Source: Lindgomyces ingoldianus
Taxonomy: Eukaryota > Ascomycota > Dothideomycetes > Pleosporales > Lindgomycetaceae
Reading direction: 5' to 3'
Length of the DNA stretch: 64,000 nt
Assembly (NCBI RefSeq): GCF_010093535.1
Contig: NW_022985229.1
Coordinates: 133,626-197,625 of the forward strand
This document shows, one piece after another, positions 22,144-34,548 of this stretch. The position numbers and the translations under genes were made by a program. The notes beneath the pieces are model-generated. The model worked only from the letters and a program-made list of their open reading frames with translations, was not told where the DNA came from and searched no databases. Position 1 is the stretch's first letter. Each line of letters starts with the position of its first letter.

Positions 22144-22920
22144 CGCAAGGAATTTCCTCTTAGATAGCATTTATAGCTAATATACCTAATTCTTTACACG
22201 CTAAGCGTAATCTAGGCTATGTTTACATAAACTAGCCTAGTACATTTATAAAGCGTTATTTAGAGCTTAAAGTAAAGTTTTAAGCGTAAGTATAGTTAAG
22301 AGATATTTAGCTAATTATAAACCCTGTCTTGCTAAACTTGTATGTGTTATTATTCTAGATGCTACACTTAGCTTTAATATTCTCTATAAGGCTAAACCTG
22401 CCTTAAATTACCCTAGGACTCTTACAGAGGGCTCTCTTATAGTTATACTTACGCTTAAATGTTACTTTAAGCTCTAAATAACGCTTTACAAACATACTAG
22501 GCTAGTTTATGCAAACATAGCCTAGATTACGCTTAGCGCGTAAAGAATTAGCTATATTAGCTATAAATGCTATCTAAGGGGAAATTCCTTACGCATATAA
22601 CTTAAGTATAGTCTTAACAATTACCTGCTCCTTTTTATTACCTAGCCTTTATAATTTAGCTGTAAAATTAGCTGATAAAGGTTATCTAGTGCTATAGTTA
22701 TTTATTGTCTTTTATAAGACCTTGCTTATAGCTGCAGCATGTTTCTTTAAAAGTTTTATGTCTTGTTTAAAAGCTTAGAGCGTAAGCTATATCTAACGTT
22801 CTTTTAGCGCGTCTAAGTAGTGTTGTAGGGAATGCATTAGTGTAGAAAGAGTAGTTTAGTAGGGTCTTAGCAAAAGTAAGCAACTCAGGTGTGTAAGCAA
22901 CTCGCCTGTGAAGTACGTTA

Positions 22921-24578
22921 TATATAAGAATTTTATAGTCTTATCTAAAGCAACTGTTATTATGTTGCAGAGTCTTTCTATTTCTAGCTTATAAGATAGT
23001 AGTAACTTAGTAATAAAGTCTATTATTATTATTGTCTAGAGTTGTGTACAGGCTTTTATAGATTGTAAATATCTATAAGTTTTATGCCCTCTAGCATTAT
23101 TTTTATTGCAGATGTTACATTTATAAAGAATTTCTATACATAGCTGTTTTAATTACAGGATGTTTTGTAGAATTATAGCTTAAATCTTTTTCTAGAGCGT
23201 TCTAATTCCTCGGTGTCTAAACATAGAGGCCTTGTAGTATTCTCTAACAACGTTCTTCTATCTCTACTCTGCTATTATAAGGGAATATATTATTTCTTCT
23301 AGATCTAGGCTGTTATAGACTAATCTTTTAGAGGTTTCTTTAAATATTGCAAATTCCTTTATGTCTTCTTTATTTTCTTTAAAGTAGTTAGCTTGTCTGC
23401 TTAAGGCGTTTACTTGCTAATTATTAGTGCCTACTACGTGCTTTATTACAAAGTTAAACTAGGCTAGCTCTATTACCTATTATACATGCATAGGCAACAG
23501 CTTCTTAGTTGTTAAGAAGGTAACTAGATTAGTGTAATTAGTGTATATAATAAATTCTTAGCTAGTTCTTTATAGTTTTAGTTTTTATGCTTTTAGCACA
23601 TTTACTATAGCTTTTAATTCCTTATCTAGAATAGTGTACTTTTATTTAGATAGGGAGAATTTTGTAGAATAGTATGCTATAGGATGCTATCTTTTGTTTT
23701 CCTACTTCTAGAGAAACACTGCCCCTTTAGCTTTTTATAATGCATTAGTATGTAGCTTAGTTTCTAGTGTTAAGTTATACATCTATATTACTAGTTTACT
23801 TATTATTGTTCTTTTAAGTTCCTAAAAGGCTTCTTCTATCTAGAGATTCTAAACAAACTTTAAGTATAGTCCTTTCTTTATTAAAGCGTTTGTAAGGGGT
23901 AGCGTAATTATTAAGTAGTTCTTAATTATGCGTTGCATGTATCCTGTTAGGCTAAGCAATTCTTAGACCTTTTTTACACTTATAAGCGTTAGCTATTCTA
24001 GGACTTTCTCTACTTTTATAAAGTTTATTTTTACTTCTTCTTTGTTAATAATAAATCTAAAGTACTTAGTCTCTTGTACATTAAATTTACATTTTAAAAG
24101 TTGTAGATAGAGTCTGTATTTTTGTAACTAGTCTAGTACTAGTTTTACTTTTGCTATATAGTCTAGTTTATTGCCTTTTGTGTAGATAAGGATGTTGTCT
24201 AAGTATACTAGTACAAAGATATCTAGGTATAGGTTAAGTGCAGTGTTAATTACCCTCTAGAAGGTAGCTAGGGCGTTAGTTAGCCTAAATAGCATAATAA
24301 AGAGCTTATATAAGCTTTCTATAGTTTAAAAGGCTGTTATCTATTTATAGCCTTCTTTTATTCTTATCTTGTTAAACCTATCTTAAATGTTAAACTTTAT
24401 GTAATGTTTAGTTTTATAAAGTTAGTTTATAATATCTTATATAAGAAGAAGCAGAAACTAATTTTAAATAGTATTCTTATTAAAGGTTTAGTATTCTTAG
24501 CAGACTTTAATCTTTTCTTCTTTCTTTTTTATAAACACTACTGCTAATGCTATTAGGCTGTTGCTTTCCTATATATGT
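22921..24578 (-). pseudogene. Ty3/gypsy family K pol remnant (RNase H and RT)
   Basis: Continuation of K on the minus strand. The RT lies at about 24150-24480. Read 5'->3' on the minus strand it gives IKEGYKWITAF-like, then RLTNALATF-RVIN (family GLTNAPATFQ-x-IN), then FVLVYLDNILIY with the complement of tacttagacaac at 24193-24204, where the catalytic YLDD reads YLDN. Upstream of RT (higher coordinates) the element is cut at ~24579 by gypsy G sequence. RNase H and the integrase zinc-binding part lie towards 22921. K differs in sequence from G, so it is a second gypsy lineage. Not functional. Confidence 0.82.
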
Positions 24579-26679
24579 CGTCTTAGAATAGTAGGCTAAC
24601 AAGAGAATTCTTTATATACTAAGATAGTACTAAAAACTATTTTAGTACTTTAAGTTTATTATTAGCTCTTAAGTAAAGATAATTTTCTTTAGAACTTTAT
24701 AAAAGTAAAGAACTTTTTTTAACTAAACATTTACTAGGTCTAAAGCCTTCTAATTAGCTCTAGCTAGCACGTAGTAGGCTATCTTAGTAAGCTAGTCTAC
24801 TATTACAAGGATTACATTATATACTAACTCTAAGTATTTACAAGAGGGCAGCTGCGTTATAAAATCTATTATAACATCCTGCTAAGGCCTATTAGACAGT
24901 AGTAAAGGGTAAAGGAGCCTATACAGGCAGTGTTGTAGAGCTACTAATTATCTACACCTTAAGCAGTTGTTATAGTACACCTTTACATTCTTTTTAAGCC
25001 CTTTTTAATTATATTAATGTATAATCTTTTTAAGTGTCTTTTTTACACTAAAGTAGCCTACTAATAGGCTATTGTAGCACTCCTAGAACACTTCTACCTT
25101 CTCTTAGTCTATTATTAAAGTTTTTTTTCCTATATTAGCTATAGCATGTTGTTCTAGCCTATTTTAGAAATAAGTGTCTTTATTAAAGTTCTTTTTATTC
25201 TTTATTTTACTCTTAGTGTCTAATAAGTTTATTTTGTTATAGTTTTCTCTAATACCTAACATAAAGTTTTTATTATTATCCTTCTTTAGTTCTTTGCTTA
25301 TAGCCTTTTTAGAATCTAGCTGTTTTAGCCTTTGTTTATTTTTAAAGTAGTCTCTAGCTAAGCCTAAAAATCTAGAGAACATATAATAGCTATAACTATT
25401 AATTTCTTTTTATAATTTTATTAATTTAAAAGGTTGCGCATGTTTGTTACACACACTACATTTCTTTTCTAAAAAGGCGATTATAACTTCTTAATATAGT
25501 TAGGTCTTTTTAAAGGTCTATCTACTAGGTTTAGCTTCTCTAGATAGTGCGTAATAATAAATTATATTCTGTTATTCTTTTATAGGCTTAGACCTGCTAG
25601 TATTTTAAAGTTTTAGTTTCTATAAACTAGTAAAGATTATTATAGTTTATAAAAAGTTTAAATAGTAAACCCTAGAGGTAATGTTGCTAATATGCTAAAC
25701 TTTTATTAATAGCAAGTAACTTCTTATTATAAGTATTATAATTATACTTAGCTTTACTTATTTTTTTAAGAAAAAGTTAATTACCCTTTATTAAGCCCCT
25801 CTAGTCTTATCTAAGACTAATTAGCTTAAAATGCTATAAATTACACCCTCTAAGGTGTTAACCTCTACTTTAGTTTTTCTATTAGCATTAAAATAAGCTA
25901 ATATAAGAACTTTAAAAAAATTAGTTTTAGAGCTTTTAAAAGGCTGCTTTACTCTTAGAACTAATATTAAGCTTTTAACTTGCTTTTAACTTTTACTTTA
26001 AACTACCCTTTACTGCGTTTAGGCTCTTCTAGGTTAGCTTAGTAAAAGGTAGGGTAATTAAAGAGAAGTTAGTAATAAACTGCCTATAGTAGTTTATAAA
26101 CTCTATAAAAACATAAATATCCTAAATAGTCTTTAGCATTAGCTACTTCTAGATTATCTTAATTTTTAAAAAGTTAACTTTAACTTCTTTTAAGTAAACT
26201 ATGTACTCTAAGTACTTGGTTTTTTATGTGTAAAATTTATTCTTACTAAGTTTTTAAAAAAGCTTTACGTTATATAATTTTTATAGCACCTTTTTAACAT
26301 AAAAAACTTATCCCTCTTCTATGTTAAAATAGACTAGAATATTATTAAGGTATATAATACATGTTACATTAACTAACCCTACTAGAGCCTAGTTAATATA
26401 AGCCTAGAAAGCTACAGAAGTATTAGTAAAACTAAAAGGTATAACTTAGTACTTAAAATAACTATATTAAGTCTAGAATGCTATTTTTTACTTATCTCTC
26501 TTAGGAATACATAATATACAGTACACATTATAAATATCTAGCTTTATATACTACTTTGCCTTTTTAAGTCTCTTACAAGATTTTAAGATAAGTAGTAGTA
26601 AGTAATAATTTTTTATTATAATCTAGCTTAGGTCTTAATGATTTATATAAAGCTTTAACTTTTTATTCTTTTTTTTATA
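24579..26679 (-). mobile_element. Ty3/gypsy family G copy 2, integrase to RT
   Basis: Collinear with 47225-49320 of the full-length gypsy. The RT remnant lies near 26340-26480 (minus strand, LTNA-x-AF and IMYLNNILVY-like). The short frame at 25164-25382 is a fragment of the RNase H/connection region. Continues at 28541 after element B2. Confidence 0.82.
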
Positions 26680-28538
26680 ACGTATCTAACAGGTTGGCCG
26701 GCCACACAGGTTGGCTAGCTACTTTTGCCAAGCCCCTACCACACTCTACCTATCTACATAATGCCTTAACAACAACACTAGATTAAATTTTCTAAAGAAG
26801 GTTAGATACAGCTTGCTTTTTAGGCTTTTAAATAAGACTTAAAACTCTTCTTATAACACGCTGCAGCTATCTATAATGTCTCTTACACAACACTAAGCAA
26901 TTAACGCGCTAGACAGCCTTTAGAAGCAGAATTCTAGCCTAAATTAAGAAATCTAACTAAGCTTAAGAAGAAAGTAGTTGTTAAGTATATACTTAAGCTT
27001 ATTACACGCAGATTTCCCCCTAGGCTTGCAGCTGTAGCTAATATAGCTAATTCCTTGCACGTAGAGCGCAATCTAGGCCAGGTTAGCTTAAACTAGCCTA
27101 GTATGTAGGTTAAGCACTGCCTTAAGTTTATAATAAAGTTTAATTATAAGTATAATTATAAAAAAGCGCTTTATAAGAATCTAAAGGTTATCTAGGGCTA
27201 GTTTTGCCTAGTAGCTAACATAAAAGCTAAGTATAGTATCTAAAATAAAGACACATATAACTTTAATAAGTTAGGCTTTATAATAAGCTAGATATTAACT
27301 AGAGTAGTTGTTACAGCTTTAAAGAGATAAGGACAGCTAAAGGTAATATAGTAAAGTAATAGAAAGTAGATAATAGTTATTTAAGGCATTAATATAAAGT
27401 AGGCTATTCTACTTTTTATTATTTTTAAGAGCTGCTATTACCTCTTTGCCTAGTATAAGAAGGAGAATCTACTTTAGAACTAGGTTATTACAATCTTTAA
27501 GAACAGCTAGATAATAAATAAGCTTAATCTGCAGTAGTTAAAGCACTTTAATAAGCATATAAAAAAAAGTTATAAGCGCTTATTAGCTTTTTATTATTAA
27601 TAGCTATAAAAGCTATAACTTGCTTAATTTCTAGCAGTACTATAAAAAGAATAAAATTATTACTATTTACATGCTTCTACACTTATTACACCTTCTATAG
27701 CCTCTTAATATAGGTTGTTTTGCCCCTTTAAAAAAAGTGTATAAGCGCTAAGCTAAAGATCTTATATATAACTAGATTACTTATATTATAAAACTTAAAT
27801 TCTTACTATGCTTTATACGCGCTTATAATGCAGTAATTACTTCTAGTAATATTTAAAAAGAGTTTTAAGGCGCTAGTTTAGTCTTATTTAACCTAGAATA
27901 AGTTAAAATAGCCTTTAACATCTAGTTATGTACTCTATTACTACTACTGCCTATTAATAATAAGCTCTAGCAGTTGTAAACCCTAAGTAATACTCTTAAA
28001 TTTAAGTTTTAATTAATGCTTATAAAAGCAGGAATTTAAAGGCATGTAAATAGCTTACTAATATCTATAGTAGAAGCCTTTAAAAAGGTTTAAAGGGGGC
28101 AGTAATTATTTCACATAAGCTAGTGTTAGTGTAAAAGGAGATTATAAAGCTTTAAGCAGCAAATAAAGCTGCCACACAACATAGATTGCATAAAAGGAAG
28201 CAGATTTAAGCAAAAAAGACTTTAATAGTTAAGAATAGAGCTTGTCTAACTACTTTAAAGGAGTTTAAAGCGCGTAGTAATAAGAAGAAGCTAAAGACGC
28301 AGGTGCGCGCTAAAGGAGGTAAGCTAAGTTAAAGGCAATATAGGCAGTGTAATTAGACTAGGCATAACTTGCGTACATGTAAGAAAGTAGCAGAAGTAGA
28401 CTCTAAATAATATCTTGTGTTGTATTGCTCTATACAGGGCTAAAGTGGGCTGTTTTGCGCCAGAATAGGGTAGTTTTAGTGGGGGCTTAGCAAAAGTAGT
28501 CGGCCAACCCGTGTGGCCGGCCAACCCGTTAGGTACGT
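26680..28538 (+). mobile_element. Family B full-length element (B2, 1859 bp)
   Basis: Fot1/pogo-type element with TA duplications at 26678-26679 and 28539-28540 and doubled GGCCGGCC boxes at both ends, partly mutated on the left. It interrupts gypsy copy G2, where the flanking words are adjacent in the intact copy near 49320. Confidence 0.92.
26900..28150 (+). pseudogene. Fot1/pogo transposase remnant in B2
   Basis: Plus-strand remnant with the full domain order. The N-terminal helix-turn-helix/CENP-B part spans about 26900-27130 and the linker carries KFNYKYNYKKALYKN. The first catalytic block (YNFNKLGFII, Asp->Asn) is near 27255-27290. After VIxGIN come the DDE core GWAILLFIIFKSCYYL, NSWIINKLNLQWLKHFNKH near 27490-27560, and a decayed HSSHLLQPLD-type block with GCFAPLKK near 27700-27740. 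This is the family DDE_1 arrangement. The enzyme would cut and paste elements with these TIRs; the many TAA/TAG codons rule out activity. Confidence 0.82.
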
Positions 28539-28540
28539 TA

Positions 28541-29968
28541 AATAGAATTAAAGCTTTTATAAAAGACTTAGACCTTAAAATTTACTCTTTTTATAAATAA
28601 TTATTAATATATTTATAAAGATGCTGTAACTTATACTCTAATAAGTTATATAGTAGCTAGTAAGAAGGCTTTGTCTCTTCTTCTAGCTTAATAGCTAGAT
28701 TTTTTTAGCTATGTAGTAGTACTTTTAACATTTTAGTAGACTTAACTACATCTGCATATTTTTTATACTTTAGTTTTAACTTAAGCTTTATAAGTTTTAA
28801 AGAATCTTTAGTGTTATTAGATAGCACACTATTAACATAGACATTTATATTAGAACTCTACATAGTTTACTTAAACTCTGCTGTGTCTTTTAAGGCTACT
28901 TTAGTGTACTTTAGCATACTATAGTTCTTTACACCTTTAAATAATATATGTTTTATATAAAAATTTAGCTTTAAATTAAACTAATTAATCTAAAGTAAAT
29001 CTAAATATATTAAAGGTCTCTTTAAGTTTATTACTATAAATAGCACTTTATAAGTCTAAACTCTTTTTTAAAAGTCTATAATCTTTATATTTATAACTAT
29101 AAAGCTGTAGACAGCAAAGTCTAATTTATTAGGTGCCTTTAAAACGAGACCTAGCAGAGGCTTAATTTTAAGATCCTGCTCTTTAGCTATTATAGTAGAT
29201 AGGATATTTAATTCAGCTTCTTTGTCTAATATAGCCTAAAAGTTTGTTAATAACTTTATACTTACTATTACGAATAATAAAGTTAATCTTTTTAAGTATA
29301 ATAAGTTCTAAAAGTTTTTAAGCTTTTTTTTATTACTTTTTAAGGTAATATAAGCTAAAAAAAAGCTTAGTTTTTTTAGCCTTACTTTTTATTTTTTACT
29401 TATTCTTGTTAGACTTGTCTTTGCTTTTATTCTTTATAAAATAATGGAAAGAAATATAACTTAGCTGCTTATAATTTTAGCAAGTAACTTTTATTTTATT
29501 AGATTTTTACTTTTTTTAGCTTTTTTTTAGCTTAAAGGCTTTTTTTATTTCTTTTTAAGCTTCTTTAAGTCTTTATTAGCTAAAGGTAAAGTAGAACACT
29601 TCTATGTTCCCTTCTTTTTTAACTTTAGCTCTTTTCCCTTCTACAGGCAGTAGTAGGATATGTTGCTCTGCTTTTCTACCTAAGCTAATGTCTTTTACTT
29701 ACTTTATAGGATATACATTAGATTACACTTAATCTTATTAAATAGTGTGCTACTAAAGTTTACTATTATTCTATCTAGGCTCTTCTTATTAACTTTAGTC
29801 TATAATAGCTTAAAGTAGGCTAGAAGTTTAGTTAGAAACTAGTTCGGTTATTATTTATAGTTTTATATAGTGTTATATGCTACCTTTTTTTATTTTACTA
29901 AAGTACTTAATGCATTAAGCATCTTATTTTTAAGATCTTACTATGTTAGTAACTATAATAAGTTAATA
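28541..29968 (-). mobile_element. Ty3/gypsy family G copy 2, protease/gag part
   Basis: Collinear with 49330-50760 of the full-length copy. Carries the RT N-terminus, a protease region and the Gag zinc-knuckle region on the minus strand, all with stops. It is interrupted at 29969 by the non-coding LTR element J. Confidence 0.8.
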
Positions 29969-30173
29969 TGTCGGTTGACCTAGGTTCAATCAAACGAACG
30001 TACGCCCAAGGGGCGTACTAAGAGGTGAGCAGGCAAAGATCTTCTTGTTATTAACTACTGCCCTCTCTCTTTGTACAAAGAAAGAGGGCTCTTAAGTACA
30101 CATAGCCTCTAACGCACAGGCTAGATAGCTAATGTTTTAGGCAACCTAATTTAGCTGTACTTACGTACAGACA
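29969..30173 (+). repeat. J 5' LTR
   Basis: 205 bp, TGTCGGTTGACC to GTACGTACAGACA. Two strong palindromes: GTACGCCCAAGGGGCGTAC (30000-30018, stem 8) and a near-perfect 30-bp palindrome centred on TTTGTACAAA (30060-30089). Confidence 0.94.
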
Positions 30174-30929
30174 CTAGCAACTTTTTATTTTTATAAATTA
30201 AGTTGCTTGCCTGCCTTGCCTTATTTTTTATCCCCCTTTATACTATCTCTTGCATCCTTTCCTCTTCTTCTTTGTACAGGGCCTATAGTGTACTGCTAGT
30301 TCGCAACACTTGCTAGCTTTTTAGCCTGCGTACAGCATCTCTTTCCTACAAGATAGATCCTGTGCTTAGCTAGAGCATAGAGGAGCTCTTGCCTAAACAC
30401 ACAAGATAGGTTGTTAAAATCCTGTTATGTCTAGCCTTTAAAGTCTTCTACAAAGTTAGATAGACTGTACCCTCCTGTACGCATAAAGATAAGGGTATCT
30501 GCTATGTATAAGGTTTGTTGTACTTAGAAGGGATTTGTTAACATGTTAAGGCAGTCTACTAGAAGGGTAAAGTTAACCTTCTTTTGTAGTATTGTTCTAG
30601 ACATGTAGGTTATCTCTACTAGTTTATTGTACAAGTATCCTATAACAAGGTAAAAGTTTGCTAGTTGCTTTATTTGTATAGCTGTTATCTAGGGAGGGGG
30701 GTGGGTGGTGCTAGTTGTGTGTTTGTATAGCTGTTCTTAGGGGGGGGTGTTAGTTAATTGCCTTTTGTGTAGGCAATAGATGTTAGGTTGCAGCGTGTTT
30801 AGGCGACATAGGGGGGGGGAGAAGGTATATTGTGGGCTTTTGTACGTGCAATAGATGTTAACTAATTAATTACCTCTTATATAAGTAATTAATTAAGGGG
30901 GTGTTAACAAAGTAAGCTGCTAATAAGAA

Positions 30930-31360
30930 GCCTCCTCTATGTAGCTACGCACGCGGTAGGTTTCTAATTGTGCAGCCTATATTGTCTCCTCTGCGTGGCT
31001 ACGCATGTAGTAGGTAAGTAGTTGCACAGCCTGTGTTAATAGGAGGCTCTAGGGCGCATAAAGGCTTAGCAGTAAGCCCTCTCTGCGTGGCTATGCATGT
31101 GGCAGGTTGCTAATCTTGTCTTTGTGTAATTAGTTAATCTAGGGGCGCGCATAAGGCTTACTTACCCCTCTTTATGTGGCTACGCACACAGTAGATGTAA
31201 GCTTCTTTGTACCTTCTCTGCGTGGCTACGCACGCGGTAGGTGTAAGCTTCTTGTACAGTAGCAGTTTTATTAATCCTTGTAAATCTGCCTATTAAAAAG
31301 ACAGGTTTTCTGCAAAGGCTTAAGAAGCCCTCTCTGTGTGGCTACGCACACAGTAGGTTT
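30930..31360 (+). repeat. Six dispersed copies of a GCGTGGCTACGC hairpin motif
   Basis: Copies at about 30935, 30988, 31079, 31168, 31215 and 31330 of CTCTGCGTGGCTACGCAC followed by GCGGTAGG. The core GCGT-GGCT-ACGC is a 4-bp stem with a 4-base loop. Spacers vary from about 20 to 90 bp, so this is not a simple tandem array. Confidence 0.85.
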
Positions 31361-31400
31361 AAGCTTTTGCAGTAAAATAGTCTGTTAATAGACTAATTAG

Positions 31401-31605
31401 TGTTAGTTAACTTAGGTTTAATTAAACAAACATACGCCTAAGGGGCGTACTAAGAGGTAAGTAGGTAAAGATTTTCTTGTTATTAACTACTGCTCTTTCT
31501 TTTTGTATAAAGAAAGAGGGCTCTTAAGTACACATAGCCCCTAACGCACAGGCTAGATAGCCAACGTTTCAGGCAACCTAATTCAGCCGTACTTACGTAC
31601 GGACA
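31401..31605 (+). repeat. J 3' LTR
   Basis: 205 bp, TGTTAGTTAACTTAGG to GTACGTACGGACA. Aligns end to end with the 5' LTR. Differences are almost all transitions, for example caatcaaac versus taattaaac. Confidence 0.94.
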
Positions 31606-31849
31606 TAATAAGCTTTAAATAAGTGTAGTGTGTTTTTTATAGTAATTATAGTGTCTTATTAACATATTATGGAGTAAAAGAGATTTTCTATAATTTCTAA
31701 GTAAAGCTTAATAAACTTTTTTAATAATAGTTTTTATTATCTCTACACTACTAGTTATAGTCTACTTTATTTTTTTTATTAGTGTAGCAGTTTAGGACAC
31801 AGTAAGTTTACTTAGTCTTAGGTAAGTTTTAGTATAATAATATTTAATA
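31606..31849 (-). mobile_element. Ty3/gypsy family G copy 2, gag segment
   Basis: Short piece of gypsy G2 between J and B3, collinear with 50761-51000 of the full-length copy. Confidence 0.8.
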
Positions 31850-32981
31850 ACGTACCTAACGGGTTAGCCGGCTACACGGGTTGGCCAGCCACTTTTGCTA
31901 AGCCCCTACTAAACTCTACCTATCTACATAATGCCTTAACAACAACACTAGATTAAATCTTCTAAAGAATATTAGATACAGCTTACTCTTTAGGCTTTTA
32001 AATAAGACTTAAAACTCTTCTTATAATGCGCTGCAGCTATTTATAATGTCTTTTATACAACACTAAGTAATTAACGCGCTAGACAGCCTTTACAAGCAGA
32101 ATGCTAGCCTAAATTAAGGAATCTAACTAAGCTTAAAAAGAAGGTAGTTATTAAGTACATACTTAAGCTTATTACGCGCAGATTTCCCTCTAGGCTTACA
32201 GCTGTAGCTAATATAGCTAATTCCTTGCCTGCAGAGTGTAATCTAGGCTAGGTTAGCTTAAACTAGCCTAGTATGTAGGTTAAGCACTGCCTTAAGTTTA
32301 TAATAAAGTTTAATTATAAGTATAATTATAAAAAAGTGCTTTATAAAAATCTAGAGGTTATCTAGAGCTATTTTTGCCTAGTAGCTAACATAAAAGCTAA
32401 GTACAGTATCTAGGATAAAGACAGGTATAACTTTAACAAGTTAGGCTTTATAATAGGCTAGATATTAACTAGAGCAGTTATTATAGCTTTAAAGAGCTAA
32501 GGAGAGCTAAAGGTAATATAGTAAAGTAATAAAAAGTAGATAATAGTTATCTAAGGCATTAACATAACAGGGTAGGCTATAAAATTATAAAGCTTTAAGT
32601 AGTAAATAAAGCTGCTACATAATATAGATTACATAAAAGAAAGTAGATTTAGGCAAAAAAAACTTTAATAGTTAAGAATAAGGCTTATCTAACTGCTCTA
32701 AAGGAGTTTAGAGCGCGTAGTAATAGGAAGAAGCTAAAGACGCAGGTGCGCGCTAAAGAAAGTAAGCTAAGTTAAAGGTAATATAGGCAGTGCAATTAAA
32801 CTAGGTATAACTTACATATATATAAGTAAGTAGTAAAAGCAGACTTTAAATAATATCTTATGTTGTATTACTTTATATAGGGCTAAAGTAGGCTGTTTCG
32901 CGAGAGAACGGGGCGGTTTTAGTAGGGGCTTGGCAAAAGTAGCCGGCCAACCCGCGCGGCCGGCCAACCCGTTAGGTACGT
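31850..32981 (+). mobile_element. Family B deletion derivative (B3, 1132 bp)
   Basis: TA duplications at 31848-31849 and 32982-32983. Same internal deletion as B1 and B4, with the transposase frame ending after the VIxGIN-like block near 32565. It is 17 bp longer than those copies because its right end keeps two GGCCGGCC boxes. Stops throughout the remaining N-terminal transposase region. Confidence 0.9.
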
Positions 32982-32983
32982 TA

Positions 32984-33432
32984 CTTTAGCTAGTAACTTA
33001 TTAAGTGTGCTTATATTACTTACTTTAAATTAATAATAATTTTTTATTATTTTAGCTAGTTTTTATGCTTTTTGCTGCTCCTACAGCTAGGTGTAGGCTT
33101 CTGCTAAAGCCTAATTTACAGGGGTAGACTGTGTGTTGCTTAGTTCTTTACTAGCCCTTCTAACCTCTTTTAGGCTCTAATTACCTTCTAAATAGCTTAA
33201 TAAGCCTAATTTATAAAAAAATTTATTATCTTTTTTACTTATCTTTTACTTTGTTTCTTTTTATGTTAGTGTTAATTCTAGTTAAGTATTACTAAAAGTA
33301 GTAGTCTTAGTTAGCTTTTTTAGTAGTTTTTAAGCGCTAGTTATATCTAATTCTCTTCTAGCGTTTTACTTTAACACTATTATATAAGAATGTTGCCCTT
33401 AAGTAGTATGCTAGCTTGTAAAGCAATTTAAA
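32984..33432 (-). mobile_element. Ty3/gypsy family G copy 2, 5' gag/leader region
   Basis: Collinear with 51005-51453 of the full-length copy; lies between B3 and the 5' LTR. No open frame. Confidence 0.8.
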
Positions 33433-33633
33433 TGTAAAGATAAAATAGTAAGTAGCATAAATAGCACTAAGAGCAAGCTTTTAGAGAAAGATAGAAGTGT
33501 ATTATAAAAGAGACAAATTGCTGCTAAGCCTTACTTGTTAGAATTTATGCTTATATACAAAGCACAGGTTATATAACCTCTAAACAGGTTAGGTGAGGCT
33601 ATATTAGCCTGTTCTAGGACATCCGGCCTTATA
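33433..33633 (-). repeat. Gypsy G copy 2, 5' LTR
   Basis: 201 bp, TGTAAAGATAAAATAG to CCGGCCTTATA (minus orientation). Marks the 5' end of G2. It cuts into the N transposase remnant, so G2 inserted there. The matching 3' LTR is missing, because the 3' part of G2 is lost at ~24579. Confidence 0.88.
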
Positions 33634-34548
33634 TTAAAGATAAGTAGTTAGTAACACTTTTAAGCCTTATCTTTTATTTCTTAATTAAACATAGTTTTAA
33701 CCTATTAAAGGCCTAAGTTGTTCTTTGTCTATTTACTTAAAAATAAAGTAAAGAAAGCTTTGTAAATTTTAAAGTTAAAATTCTATAGCTAAGTGTCTTA
33801 GATGTTACCTATAACAGGTTAGTAAATAAGGCCTAGAGACAAGGCAGTTCTCTCTGCGCATATGCATGTAATAGTTATAATCTACTTATAATTACAGTTC
33901 TATACTATTAACTTAATCTTTTCTTCTTTATACTTTTTTTAAGAGAAGACATTTTTTGTCTTTAAAAGAACTTTAATTAAGAAGCCTTTCTTATCTATGT
34001 TGTACATGTCTTAAGACTTAATATTATACTGCTTAATCTTACGCTTTAAAAGTTTAAAATATAGTACATCTTTAAAAGAAGAGTTAACTCTTTTTCTTTC
34101 TTTATTTATACTAGTTGTCTACTTAGATACTAGCTTAACTTTGTAACGCTTAAGAAACTAGTTAGGCTATAACCTTCTAGCAAGGTTTCTGCTTATTTCT
34201 GTAGTAAAATTGCGTAGCATCTGTCTTGTAGAAGGTAGGCCTTGTTTGCAGAGCCTATTAATGTATTATACTAGCTCCTTCTCTTACTGCAAATTAAAAA
34301 GTCTTTAATTTTTTTATTACTTTGCATAGCTTTACTAGACTCTATAAAATTGTTTTAACAACAATAATTAAGCAACACGAAACTTTTTTGCTGTCTAAGT
34401 AATATTAGGTTTTTTACCTAGCTTGAGTGATTCTAGCGCTGTCAACGCAGCTAAAATTAGGTCTATATTAGTAGAGTTAGAGTTATGTTGAAATTTTAAA
34501 TTTTCCGAAGCGAGTGTGCGCCAGGTGAAACCGTGCGTCAGATGCTAA
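33634..34548 (-). pseudogene. pogo/Tc1-like transposase N-terminal half (family N)
   Basis: Minus-strand remnant of a third, distinct DDE transposase. Read 5'->3' on the minus strand it shows an N-terminal helix-turn-helix region (about 34180-34400), MYNIDKKGFLIKVLLKTK (about 33950-34010; the family has YNIDEKGF with the first catalytic Asp), then a CICAERTALSLGLIY-like block and a LGL..VKTMFN block (family ELGLEWLK). It ends at LLIF just where the second catalytic Asp would follow, because the gypsy G2 5' LTR begins there. Stops and RIP-type changes throughout. The upstream end near 34480-34548 is less mutated and probably includes the element terminus. Confidence 0.78.

Larger units (their letters stand above)
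20482..22918. mobile_element. 1100-bp inverted-duplicate family A derivative (A5) with nested inserts
   Basis: TA duplications lie at 20480-20481 and 22919-22920. Removing B1 with its TA and the 215-bp insert with its 5-bp TSD leaves exactly 1100 bp, the same as A2 and A4. Both termini are the same family A end, as in those copies. Confidence 0.88.
29969..31605 (+). mobile_element. Non-coding LTR retroelement J (1637 bp)
   Basis: Complete small LTR element with exact TAATA duplications at 29964-29968 and 31606-31610 and two 205-bp LTRs around 1227 bp. No reading frame of note on either strand, so it is a TRIM/LARD-type non-autonomous element. The internal region holds six copies of a hairpin motif, G-tracts (ggggggg near 30735 and 30815) and an AATTAATTACC/GTAATTAATT inverted repeat near 30870. 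It is inserted in gypsy G2, which it post-dates. The 5' LTR is nearly RIP-free; the 3' LTR shows several CpA->TpA changes. Confidence 0.93.
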
